DNA of 14,559 nt from Candidatus Omnitrophota bacterium (GTDB taxonomy: Bacteria; Omnitrophota; Gorgyraeia; Zapsychrales; Zapsychraceae). The stretch covers positions 1 to 14,559 of the forward strand of contig JAGOSC010000057.1 in assembly GCA_018062515.1 (NCBI GenBank), read 5' to 3'. Under the pieces are notes generated by a model that was not told the origin of the DNA, searched no databases, and saw only the letters and a list, made by a program, of their open reading frames with translations. How positions within the stretch are numbered: position 1 is the stretch's first letter; each line of letters starts with the position of its first letter. This document shows, one piece after another, positions 6,156 through 12,965 of this stretch. The translations under genes were made by a program, and so were the position numbers.

Positions 6156-7154
6156 ATGATTGATCAAAAGAAATTGGCAATTATCCATATCGTTAAAAAG
6201 GAACTTCAATTAAATGACGAAGAATATCGTCGAATTCTTTTTAATGCCGTTGGGGTTCATTCGGCAAAAGAGCTTGATGAGAATAAATTCCGTAAGCTCA
6301 TGAATTATTTTTTGCGTAGCCGACATTACCGTGTCAATGATCACGGCATGACTTTGAAACAAAAGATTTTTATCAAGAGCATGGTGCATCAATTGCATTG
6401 GGAAGAAGAACACTTAACAAATTTTATTCATAAATATTATCACAAGAGCGATTTTACAAAATTGACCCGAAAAGAAGCCAGCAAGGCCATTGAAGGGCTG
6501 AAGCATATTAAAGAGTATAAACTGAGGCGCTTGGCGGATTCACGAATGATAGGAAATCCTATGAAAAAACAAATCATAACCGCATCATTGTTTCTTTGCT
6601 TCATATTTGGAACGTTTTCTTGCGCGTCGTTAAATAGTCAATCGACTATACCCAATTCTTCCCAGGAAGTCCTTCCGCAACATAGACAAGAAGTCTCGGA
6701 AATTTATAAAGAATGTTTGGAGTATAAACATGGTGTTATGCTGCAATGCATACAAAAAAAAGTGAATGAGCTAGGGGAAAATGTGAATATCTTCAGGCCG
6801 GTTACTCCGAGTGAACAGGTCTCAGAGTGGCAGGCTCCGGAAGAATATATTCAACGTGAAAATCCTTTTTCCCCGACGGAAGCAAATTTAAAGAAAGGAG
6901 AAGAAATATATCAATTTTATTGCTCAGCATGTCATGGAAGCATAGGTAAGGAGCAAAGCCCGGATATCAAATTTGGAAAAGAAGTCGCGAATTTAACAAG
7001 TTCAAAACTTCTTCAGAAAACCGATGGCGCGATTTTTTGGAAAATAACCGAGGGCGGATGGCCGATGCCGGCCTTTTGGGAAGGTGATGTTTTAAGTGAA
7101 GATGATATTTGGATGCTCATTAATTTCCTTCGTACTCTAGAGGATCAAAAATAA
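6156..7154 (+). CDS. GemA/DUF1018 domain joined in frame to an exported monohaem cytochrome c
   Basis: One 332-residue frame with two unrelated parts. Residues 1-128 match the GemA (Mu gp16)/DUF1018 family in both halves: KLAIIHIVKKELQLNDEEYR, VHSAKELDENKFRKLM, then MTLKQKIFIKSMVHQL and LTRKEASKAIEGLK. Residues 136-156 (MKKQIITASLFLCFIFGTFS then Cys) look like a signal peptide with a loose lipobox. Residues 240-332 are a class I cytochrome c domain with CSACH (C256-H260) for covalent haem and M304 (WPMPAF) as likely axial ligand, resembling cbb3-subunit-III-type domains. The ATG at 6561 (residue 136) has its own AGGA six bases ahead, so a separate lipoprotein cytochrome could be made from it. 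If translated whole, the hydrophobic segment would act as an N-in anchor with GemA in the cytoplasm and haem outside. Electron-transfer partners are unknown. Confidence 0.82.
   Translation: MIDQKKLAIIHIVKKELQLNDEEYRRILFNAVGVHSAKELDENKFRKLMNYFLRSRHYRVNDHGMTLKQKIFIKSMVHQLHWEEEHLTNFIHKYYHKSDFTKLTRKEASKAIEGLKHIKEYKLRRLADSRMIGNPMKKQIITASLFLCFIFGTFSCASLNSQSTIPNSSQEVLPQHRQEVSEIYKECLEYKHGVMLQCIQKKVNELGENVNIFRPVTPSEQVSEWQAPEEYIQRENPFSPTEANLKKGEEIYQFYCSACHGSIGKEQSPDIKFGKEVANLTSSKLLQKTDGAIFWKITEGGWPMPAFWEGDVLSEDDIWMLINFLRTLEDQK
6551..6563 (+). promoter_or_regulatory. Internal ribosome site and start for the cytochrome part
   Basis: AGGA (6551-6554) is followed six bases later by an in-frame ATG (6561-6563) that begins a typical signal peptide. 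The sequence AGGAAATCCT around it is a small inverted repeat that could mask the site. This site decides whether the region is one fusion protein, two proteins from one frame, or both. Confidence 0.5.
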
Positions 7155-7260
7155 GAATTTTACGTCATTTTCTGAATGAATATGCTATTAATTGAAACTA
7201 ACGACTTAAACATATTATTAACAATTAAGCAATTTTTAAAAACACGAAAGGATCAAGATT

Positions 7261-7413
7261 ATGCAAAGTCGAATAAGAACAAAATCGCGTAAGCAGCAAA
7301 CCAGAGACTCCCGAACTCAGCGAAAAGAAAAATTTGATCATTTGCCGGAACGGGTTAAATCAGCGAGAAAAACACCGTACTCAGCCCAATCAGAGTCAAG
7401 AAACCGACAGTAA
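7261..7413 (+). CDS. Small basic 50-residue protein
   Basis: An ATG frame eight bases after AAAGGA (7247-7252) encodes 50 residues very rich in Arg, Lys, Gln and Ser, with a QSRIRTKSRKQQTRDSRTQR beginning and an ARKTPYSAQSESRNRQ end; there are no Cys or Trp and little hydrophobic content. It looks intrinsically disordered and probably nucleic-acid-binding, from composition only. I recognise no family. A possible weak promoter upstream is TTGAAA (7192-7197) with TATTAT 15 nt later. It stands between the cytochrome gene and promoter module 4. The good ribosome site is the main support. Confidence 0.5.
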   Translation: MQSRIRTKSRKQQTRDSRTQRKEKFDHLPERVKSARKTPYSAQSESRNRQ

Positions 7414-7470
7414 AGAAAGGAAAATCTCATTTCAATACGGTGTTCCCAACCTCACAATTTTTTCGCAATA

Positions 7471-7514
7471 TAGGTACTACTACTCACTTTCAACTGCATA
7501 AAACCGCATATATT
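7471..7514 (+). promoter_or_regulatory. Promoter module copy 4, upstream of second receiver operon
   Basis: TAGGTA-CTAC-TACTCA at 7471-7486 has two differences in the right arm, CTGCATA at 7494-7500 and TATATT at 7509-7514, at the same spacing as the other copies, and is followed by TATTTTC as in copy 1. The inferred start near 7521 leaves a leader of about 55 nt to the ATG at 7576. The 7414-7575 spacer holds no convincing gene. Confidence 0.6.
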
Positions 7515-7575
7515 TATTTTCAAAAACACCATATACTCAACGAGAAAGGAAAAATCATTAAAAAAGCAGGTGAAC

Positions 7576-7773
7576 ATGATTCTTACGCAAGAAGAAATAT
7601 TAACGATACTCAAAAAAGCGCTACCAAAAGAAAATTATAAGCATTTGGATGACATTGCGACTACTATTAAGAACAAAGGTAAACGTTGGCAAGAAAATGG
7701 TATGGATGAATATATTCAGCCAGAAATAGTGAAAACTGAAGCTATCGACAGTAGGCTGAAAAATAAAGGATAA
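7576..7773 (+). CDS. Hypothetical 65-residue protein, first gene of receiver/GGDEF operon
   Basis: An ATG frame preceded by GCAGGTG encodes a 65-residue, Lys/Glu-rich, probably helical soluble protein (MILTQEEILTILKKAL..., then YKHLDDIATTIKNKGKRWQE, then MDEYIQPEIV). There is no signal peptide or membrane helix and I recognise no family. A GTG six bases upstream is also possible but is less well placed for the ribosome site. It ends five nt before the receiver gene start, and AAAGGA at its end serves the receiver, so the two are almost certainly in one transcript behind promoter module 4. It could be a small partner of the receiver; this is a guess from position. Confidence 0.65.
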   Translation: MILTQEEILTILKKALPKENYKHLDDIATTIKNKGKRWQENGMDEYIQPEIVKTEAIDSRLKNKG

Positions 7774-7778
7774 AAAAC

Positions 7779-8177
7779 ATGGGACTTAAGAAAATATTAA
7801 TCGTCGATGATAATGATGACTTTAGAACAATGCTCAAAGAATATTTAAAAAAAAGGAATATTGGACTGGAGATTTTTGAAGCTAGTACAGGGGAAATGGG
7901 AATTACAAAAGCCGCGTGCATTCGGCCGGACATAGTTCTTATGGATATTAATCTTCCTAATGCAAGTGGTTTTGAGGCGGCGAGGTGTATTAAAGACGAT
8001 TGCCCGGATTGTGATGTGATTATTTTATCAATGTTTGAAGTTAAGGTCTTTAAAAAAGCGGCGCAGGGAATAAAGGCATCCGACTTTATTGGCAAAAGCG
8101 AAATTGATGAGCGATTGATTCCAGCCATTAAAAAATGCCTAGAATCAAAAAAATCCCAGGTGAAAATAAGTTTGTGA
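7779..8177 (+). CDS. Receiver-only response regulator (REC2)
   Basis: A 132-residue stand-alone receiver with D10-D11, phospho-acceptor D56 (LMDINLP), Ser84 (ILSMF) and Lys106 (FIGKSE) all in place, and no output domain. It shares with REC1 the DDF-R lead, the EA-TGE-G segment, the CPDC/LPDC pattern before beta-4 and the SMF switch region, so the two are paralogues. AAAGGA lies eight bases before the ATG. It sits five nt after the small helical protein and 21 nt before a diguanylate cyclase gene, so phospho-signalling and c-di-GMP production are probably co-expressed. Phospho-donor and target are not visible; it may act as a phosphate sink, an allosteric partner of the cyclase, or a link to a DNA-binding protein encoded elsewhere. 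Confidence 0.9.
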   Translation: MGLKKILIVDDNDDFRTMLKEYLKKRNIGLEIFEASTGEMGITKAACIRPDIVLMDINLPNASGFEAARCIKDDCPDCDVIILSMFEVKVFKKAAQGIKASDFIGKSEIDERLIPAIKKCLESKKSQVKISL

Positions 8178-8198
8178 TCAATCCTATGGAGAAATCAA

Positions 8199-9968
8199 AT
8201 GACTGCAAATTTAGCTAAAGAATTTAATACAGTGTTTGGTACTCTCGATATGTACCGCCGTATCATCGAAAATCTACACGCGGGTATTTACGTAGCTGAT
8301 ACGAAAGGGAATCTTGTTTATGTTAATAAATCATTTGTAAACATTTTGGGGTACGTGAGCAAAGATGAAGTGATCGGTCTTAATTTAGCCGACCATTTAT
8401 ACGTTCACCCCGAAGAACGTAAAGAATTTCTAAAAAAATTAGAAGAATTGAGTTTTGTGAGAGATTATAAAGTACAAAATAAACGTAAAGACGGAAGCAT
8501 TATTGTGTTATCAGTGACGAGTAATATGATTTATGGAGAGACAAGTGAAATCATCGGTATTGAAGGGATTATTCATGATATTACTGAGCATAAAAAGTTA
8601 GAGAAAGATTTGGTTATATTCAAGAATGCGATTGAACAAACAGCTGATCATGTCATGCTTACAGACAATAAGGGGATTATTGAATATGTAAATTCATCTT
8701 TTGAAAAAACGACCGGATATAAAAAGAAAGAAGTTTTAGGCAAAACTCCAAAAATACTTCAATCGGGCCGACAGACAAAAAAATATTATGAAAAATTATG
8801 GAATACGATATTGATAGGTAAAATTTTTCATGCCCACACGATAAACAAGAAAAAAAGCGGCGAACTTTATGTGGCTGATCAAACCATATCGCCCATTTTG
8901 GATGAATTGGGAGAGATTACGCATTTTGTTTCTGTTTGGAAAGATGTTACGGAAAAGATACGGTTGGAAAAAAATTTAAAAGAAGAGAAGAATAAACTTG
9001 AAGAAATTGTCGGTTTTGATGAAAAGGTTAGTTCAATCAGAAAATTAGACAAATTGTATGACTTCGTTGCTGATAAAACCATGGAAATTCTTGACGCACA
9101 AAAATGTTCAATTATGTTAGTCGACAATAATCAGGGTGAACTGTGTATTAAGAGCGCCAAGGGATTTGATAATGATATTTTTACAATGAAAATAAAGATC
9201 GGAGAATCCATCGCTGGTTTAGTTGCCCAAGAAGGTGAACCGTTATTGGTCAAAAATATTAAACAATACCCAAAATTCCAACTAGCGGCCGAGTCTTCTC
9301 ATCTTGGCAATTCATTCATGAGCGTCCCCATCATGTTAGGCGAAGAGGTCATAGGCGTTATTAATGTGGCTGAAAAGGGAAACGAAAAATATAAATCTTT
9401 CAATGAAGTTGATTTAAAAATTCTTTGCTCTATTTCCCGGGAAGTAGCTGTTTCAATTGAAAATTTGAGAATGTACAAAGAACTTCATTTTTTGACCATA
9501 ACCGATTCTTTGACAGGCCTTCACAATTTCAGACATTTTAATCAATCATTGGATTATGAAATTAAAAGAGTTAAACGGCTATCAAGGCCGCTTGGCCTTA
9601 TCATGATCGATATCGACAATCTAAAACTTTATAACGATACTTTCGGCCATCCTGAGGGAAATAGATTACTTCAAGATATTGGTAAAATTTTGAGAAAAAA
9701 TGTGCGTGACATTGATATTGTTTGCCGATACGGCGGTGATGAGTTTGTCATTATTTTACCGGAAACAAAAAGTGAAGAGGCAAATATCGTTGCGGAACGG
9801 CTAAGAAAATCTGTGCAAACAGCAGAATTTCAACAGACAGTCACAATCAGCGTCGGTGTCGGCATGTACACAGAGAAGATGACTCGGCATGATCTGATAG
9901 CGAAGGCTGATCAAGCGCTTTATAAAGCAAAAAAGGAAGGAAAAAATAAGGTGTGTGTTTTTGATTAA
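8199..9968 (+). CDS. PAS-PAS-GAF-GGDEF diguanylate cyclase
   Basis: A 589-residue protein, apparently cytoplasmic (no signal or membrane helix). In order it has a PAS domain about 18-131 (RRIIENLHAGIYVADTKGNL), a second PAS about 140-258 whose LGKTPKILQSGRQ segment resembles NifL-type PAS domains, a short helical linker rich in Lys/Glu, a GAF domain about 280-425, and a GGDEF domain from about 430 (DSLTGLHNFR) with intact GGDEF at 512-516 preceded by RDID (503-506), the inhibitory I-site RxxD. It should make c-di-GMP from two GTP under product feedback. No EAL domain is present. The ligand of the PAS/GAF sensors cannot be read from sequence; NifL-like PAS domains can bind flavin, which is only a possibility here. 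GGAG precedes the ATG. It follows REC2 by 21 nt in the same direction. Confidence 0.96.
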   Translation: MTANLAKEFNTVFGTLDMYRRIIENLHAGIYVADTKGNLVYVNKSFVNILGYVSKDEVIGLNLADHLYVHPEERKEFLKKLEELSFVRDYKVQNKRKDGSIIVLSVTSNMIYGETSEIIGIEGIIHDITEHKKLEKDLVIFKNAIEQTADHVMLTDNKGIIEYVNSSFEKTTGYKKKEVLGKTPKILQSGRQTKKYYEKLWNTILIGKIFHAHTINKKKSGELYVADQTISPILDELGEITHFVSVWKDVTEKIRLEKNLKEEKNKLEEIVGFDEKVSSIRKLDKLYDFVADKTMEILDAQKCSIMLVDNNQGELCIKSAKGFDNDIFTMKIKIGESIAGLVAQEGEPLLVKNIKQYPKFQLAAESSHLGNSFMSVPIMLGEEVIGVINVAEKGNEKYKSFNEVDLKILCSISREVAVSIENLRMYKELHFLTITDSLTGLHNFRHFNQSLDYEIKRVKRLSRPLGLIMIDIDNLKLYNDTFGHPEGNRLLQDIGKILRKNVRDIDIVCRYGGDEFVIILPETKSEEANIVAERLRKSVQTAEFQQTVTISVGVGMYTEKMTRHDLIAKADQALYKAKKEGKNKVCVFD

Positions 9969-9987
9969 AACACACAAGGAGAATACG

Positions 9988-10125
9988 ATGAAAGAACCTA
10001 ATGAAAATAAAATTAGTTCTGATCAAACACAAGAAATTCACAAAAGTGAAAATCAGCCAAAACACGTACATGATTGGCTAGAAGTAGAGAAGTTAATTCA
10101 AGAAGGACTTGAAATTGATCATTAA
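9988..10125 (+). CDS. 45-residue protein with C-terminal half of a DUF2934 motif
   Basis: An ATG frame seven bases after AAGGAG encodes 45 residues. Residues 28-41 (HDWLEVEKLIQEGL) closely match the end of the DUF2934 motif in the protein at 2932 (DDWLEAEKLVEDEM). The first half of the motif, the AYELYxxRG helix, is absent, and residues 1-25 are polar and probably disordered. The excellent ribosome site and 19-nt spacing after the diguanylate cyclase support a real, co-transcribed gene. It may be a degraded or minimal DUF2934 protein. Function is unknown. Confidence 0.62.
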   Translation: MKEPNENKISSDQTQEIHKSENQPKHVHDWLEVEKLIQEGLEIDH

Positions 10126-10262
10126 AGAATACAAAATAAAAAAGGTATCTTAATAATCACGTCCATTTTTTTACAGTCTCCGCATCGGCCTTGGCACAAA
10201 AAATCAAAAAAATCCGAACATTCAAATCATCATTGAAATGTGCGGTAAAGGAATTAAAGAGA

Positions 10263-11258
10263 ATGAAAATTGCAGTTTTTAATACCAAATCTTATGACCG
10301 GCAATTCCTCGAGGAGGCCAATAAAGATTTTGACCATAAATTTAAATTTTTCGATACCCATTTAACCATTGAAACGTGCAAGCTCGCCTTTGGGTTTGAA
10401 GTGATCTGTGGATTCGTCAATGATGATTTTAGCCGGGAAATTTTAACTCACTTAGCGGCCAACGGTACAAAATTAATCGCTTTAAGATGCGCTGGTTTTA
10501 ATAATGTGGATCTGCACGCCGCTAAAGATTTAAACTTGTCCATTATTCGTGTGCCAGCTTATTCTCCATATGGAGTTGCTGAACATGCAGTCACGCTTAT
10601 GCTGGCGCTCAATCGAAAGATTTATCGTGCCTATAATCGCATTCATGACGGCAACTTTTCGTTGGAAGGACTACTCGGTTTTGAAATCTATGGAAAGACC
10701 GTCGGGATTTTGGGTACAGGAAGAATCGGATACTCAATGGCCTGTATCATGAAAGGATTTGGAACCAATATATTGGCGTATGATGTGATTCAAAATCCTG
10801 AATGTAAAGATCTCGGCGTTAAATATGTCACAACCGAGGAATTATTTAAGAGCAGTGATATTATTTCTTTACATTTGCCTTTAATAAAAGAGACGCATCA
10901 TATCATTAATCCCAAAGCATTAACTCAGATGAAAAAAGGTGTGATGCTGATCAATACCAGTCGGGGAGGCCTCATCGATTCAGGCTGTCTTATTGAAGGC
11001 CTTAAAAGCGGAAAAATCGGATATCTAGGCTTGGATGTTTATGAAGAGGAAGAGGCTTTGTTTTTTGAAGATTTATCAGGACAGGTTCTTCAAGATGATG
11101 TTTTTGCCCGGCTTTTGAGTTTCCCGAATGTGATTATTACAGGCCATCAGGCTTTTTTTACAAAAAACGCCTTAGAGAATATTTCTCATACAACGCTGAA
11201 AAATATTGCTGACTTCGAATCAGGCCGATTATCAAAAAATTATTTAGTGAATTTATGA
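10263..11258 (+). CDS. ldhA: Fermentative D-lactate dehydrogenase
   Basis: A 331-residue NAD-dependent D-2-hydroxyacid dehydrogenase that reduces pyruvate to D-lactate and regenerates NAD+ in the cytoplasm. Length and N-terminus (MKIAVFNTKSYDRQFLEEAN) match the LdhA family. A longer frame from TTG at 10191 is possible but adds an unrelated basic stretch, so the ATG at 10263 is chosen although its ribosome site (AAGG then AAAGAG) is only fair. The Rossmann motif GTGRIG is at 151-156; the catalytic triad is Arg234 (NTSRGG), Glu263 (DVYEEE) and His295 (GHQAF), at one residue offset from the classical D-LDH numbering 235/264/296. The stop overlaps the transporter start (ATGA). No clear promoter is seen in the 10126-10262 stretch. 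Other 2-hydroxyacid substrates are possible but less likely. Confidence 0.94.
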   Translation: MKIAVFNTKSYDRQFLEEANKDFDHKFKFFDTHLTIETCKLAFGFEVICGFVNDDFSREILTHLAANGTKLIALRCAGFNNVDLHAAKDLNLSIIRVPAYSPYGVAEHAVTLMLALNRKIYRAYNRIHDGNFSLEGLLGFEIYGKTVGILGTGRIGYSMACIMKGFGTNILAYDVIQNPECKDLGVKYVTTEELFKSSDIISLHLPLIKETHHIINPKALTQMKKGVMLINTSRGGLIDSGCLIEGLKSGKIGYLGLDVYEEEEALFFEDLSGQVLQDDVFARLLSFPNVIITGHQAFFTKNALENISHTTLKNIADFESGRLSKNYLVNL

Positions 11259-12613
11259 AGAAAAAACAAATCCTGTTAGGATTGCTCGGTTTATCTGTGT
11301 CATACGCGGCGTATATTTTGATGCCGCCGGACGTATCTGAGGCAGCTAGACGTATGGCCTTCATTTTTGTTCTTTGTGCCTTTCTTTGGGCAACCGAACT
11401 TATTCCACTTTATGCTACGTCATTATTAGCTATTCTTCTTGAAACCTTTTTGTTATGCCGCCCAGGCGGTGTGCTCAATATGGATGAGCGCGGTTATGAA
11501 ATATTTTTACTTCCATTAGGCAGTTCAACTATTGTTCTATTCTTCGGCGGGTTTATTCTGGCCCGGGCCATGAGTAAATATAAAAACGATATTTGGATTG
11601 CTGAAAAATTGGTCAAGGTCTTTGGCCGTCGCCCATTTAATATTCTCTTGGGCTTCATGGCGGTGACTGCGCTTTTATCCATGTGGATGACCATTACGGC
11701 CACGGCCGCTATGCTTATCCCTTTAGTCCATCACTTAGTGAAACAAATAAAAGAAACAGAAAAACTCCGTGTTGGTCTTATGCTATCTATCCCTTTGGCA
11801 GCGACGATTGGGGCATTAGGAACTCCCGTTGCCACTCCTCCTAACGCCATTGCTATTGCAATCCTTGCGGAACATCATATTTATCTTAGCTTTATGTCTT
11901 GGATGATCATCGCATTGCCTTTAGTCTTTGTATTAATCGGCGTGACAAGCATAGGTTTATTTGCTCTTTACCCGTCGAAGGAGCGGGAATGGCATTTTCA
12001 ATTTGAAATCGCGGAAAAAGGGACCCTGGCTTCAAAAATTGTTCTTTGTATTGGACTGATGATGATTATCTTATGGGTCAGTTCCGGATGGCATAAGATT
12101 CCAGCCGCAATGATCGCTATTTTAGGTGCCGGTATTTTTGCGACAACTGGATTGCTCAATAAGGATGATTTCAGAAATATAGACTGGGATATTTTAATTT
12201 TAATGTGGGGAGGACTCGCGTTAGGAGAAGGATTAAAGATTAGCGGCCTTTCCCAATGGGTGGTCAGTTGGCCGATTTTTCAGCAGCAGGGTTTTTTGTT
12301 GGTTATTATATTCAGCATTCTGGCTGCTGTATTTAGTGCTTTTATGAGTAATACGGCCACAGCCAATTTGATTTTACCTTTAGCCATGGCGATTCCAGGA
12401 CAAAATTCACTGCTCTTAGTTTTAGCAATTACCTTTTCTTGTACACTAGCCCTGGGGCCGCCGATTTCCACACCCGCCTTAGCCATGGTTTATTCAACAA
12501 ACATTGTAAAGAATAAAGACATATTAACCGTCGGATTTATTTTTTCCATCATTACAATTACCATTGCTACGTTATGGATTAAACTTTTAGAGCCATACTT
12601 TAAAATCCTATAG
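11255..12613 (+). CDS. DASS/SLC13-family sodium:anion symporter
   Basis: A 452-residue polytopic inner-membrane protein of about 11 hydrophobic segments, in the divalent anion:Na+ symporter family that imports or exchanges succinate, citrate, related dicarboxylates or sulfate. Family features are FLWATELIPLYATSL near the N-terminus, GTPVATPPNAIAIAI (first repeat), and MSNTATANLILPLA with SNT at 365-367 (second repeat) followed by LGPPISTPALAM. The first-repeat SNT, which binds Na+ and the substrate carboxylate in family structures, reads TIT (146-148) here. Translation is coupled to the D-lactate dehydrogenase by ATGA overlap, so the substrate may relate to pyruvate/lactate or C4-acid metabolism; the specific substrate is not determinable. 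No strong terminator follows: only a short AT-rich stem (12648-12654 with 12658-12664). Confidence 0.92.
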   Translation: MKKKQILLGLLGLSVSYAAYILMPPDVSEAARRMAFIFVLCAFLWATELIPLYATSLLAILLETFLLCRPGGVLNMDERGYEIFLLPLGSSTIVLFFGGFILARAMSKYKNDIWIAEKLVKVFGRRPFNILLGFMAVTALLSMWMTITATAAMLIPLVHHLVKQIKETEKLRVGLMLSIPLAATIGALGTPVATPPNAIAIAILAEHHIYLSFMSWMIIALPLVFVLIGVTSIGLFALYPSKEREWHFQFEIAEKGTLASKIVLCIGLMMIILWVSSGWHKIPAAMIAILGAGIFATTGLLNKDDFRNIDWDILILMWGGLALGEGLKISGLSQWVVSWPIFQQQGFLLVIIFSILAAVFSAFMSNTATANLILPLAMAIPGQNSLLLVLAITFSCTLALGPPISTPALAMVYSTNIVKNKDILTVGFIFSIITITIATLWIKLLEPYFKIL

Positions 12614-12757
12614 CTCAACAAAAATAAGTAGTTGCAATTATAGACACTTTTTGGACACCAAAAACGTATATAAGTTAGTAATGTCAAAAAATAATTTATA
12701 GTACTTTTTATGCCGCTTAGATAAAATAACAGAGATGTAACTTCTAAGAATTAAAAA

Positions 12758-12809
12758 TTTGACAGGCGGTAATAGTAATTTTGACAGTTTAATATTATTG
12801 ATATATACT
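12758..12809 (+). promoter_or_regulatory. Consensus sigma70-type promoter with duplicated TTTGACAG
   Basis: TTGACA at 12781-12786 and TATACT at 12804-12809 are separated by 17 nt, an almost ideal housekeeping promoter. TTTGACAG occurs twice, at 12758-12765 and 12780-12787, 22 nt apart (about two helical turns), each followed by an AT-rich AATAxTA stretch; the upstream copy could be an operator or a relic. The inferred start is near 12816, giving a leader of about 150 nt. The 12614-12757 stretch holds nothing else I recognise. Confidence 0.68.
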
Positions 12810-12911
12810 TCTTTTAGTCTTAATAGGAAAAATTATCTTCCAAATTCCCCAATCAAGAATCATATTTAATAAAAATCTTTTTTCAGCGGTGATGTATGAT
12901 AAATTCAGAAA

Positions 12912-12938
12912 GGTACCACGGCCTTGTCTGTGGGTTCC
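12912..12938 (+). other. Leader hairpin ahead of the secreted repeat protein
   Basis: GGTACCACGG can pair with CTGTGGGTTCC across a six-base loop, with one T-T mismatch and one bulged G. It lies in the transcribed leader, 17 nt before the AGGAGA ribosome site of the next gene. It matches no riboswitch class I know; it may affect mRNA stability or translation. Confidence 0.35.
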
Positions 12939-12965
12939 ATCAATATATTTTATAAGGAGATGTAT

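Noticed and set aside
7440..7640. 66-codon GTG frame ahead of the second receiver operon
   Set aside because: It has no ribosome site, runs across promoter module 4 and overlaps the better-supported 65-residue gene in another frame; composition is unlike its neighbours.
10142..10157. AAGGTA-TCTT-AATAAT before ldhA as a possible fifth promoter module
   Set aside because: The right arm does not match, and neither YGYAYA nor TATATT occurs at the conserved distances.
10137..10173. Possible terminator from AAAAAAGG and CCATTTTTTT before ldhA
   Set aside because: The stem would be almost all A-T with a bulge and an 18-nt loop, too weak to call.
10191..10262. N-terminal extension of D-lactate dehydrogenase from TTG at 10191
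   Set aside because: It adds 24 lysine-rich residues not expected in the family, has no ribosome site, and the ATG at 10263 gives the standard N-terminus.
12896..12960. c-di-GMP or other known riboswitch in the leader of the repeat protein
   Set aside because: The conserved bases of GEMM-I and other classes I know are absent; only a modest imperfect hairpin is visible.
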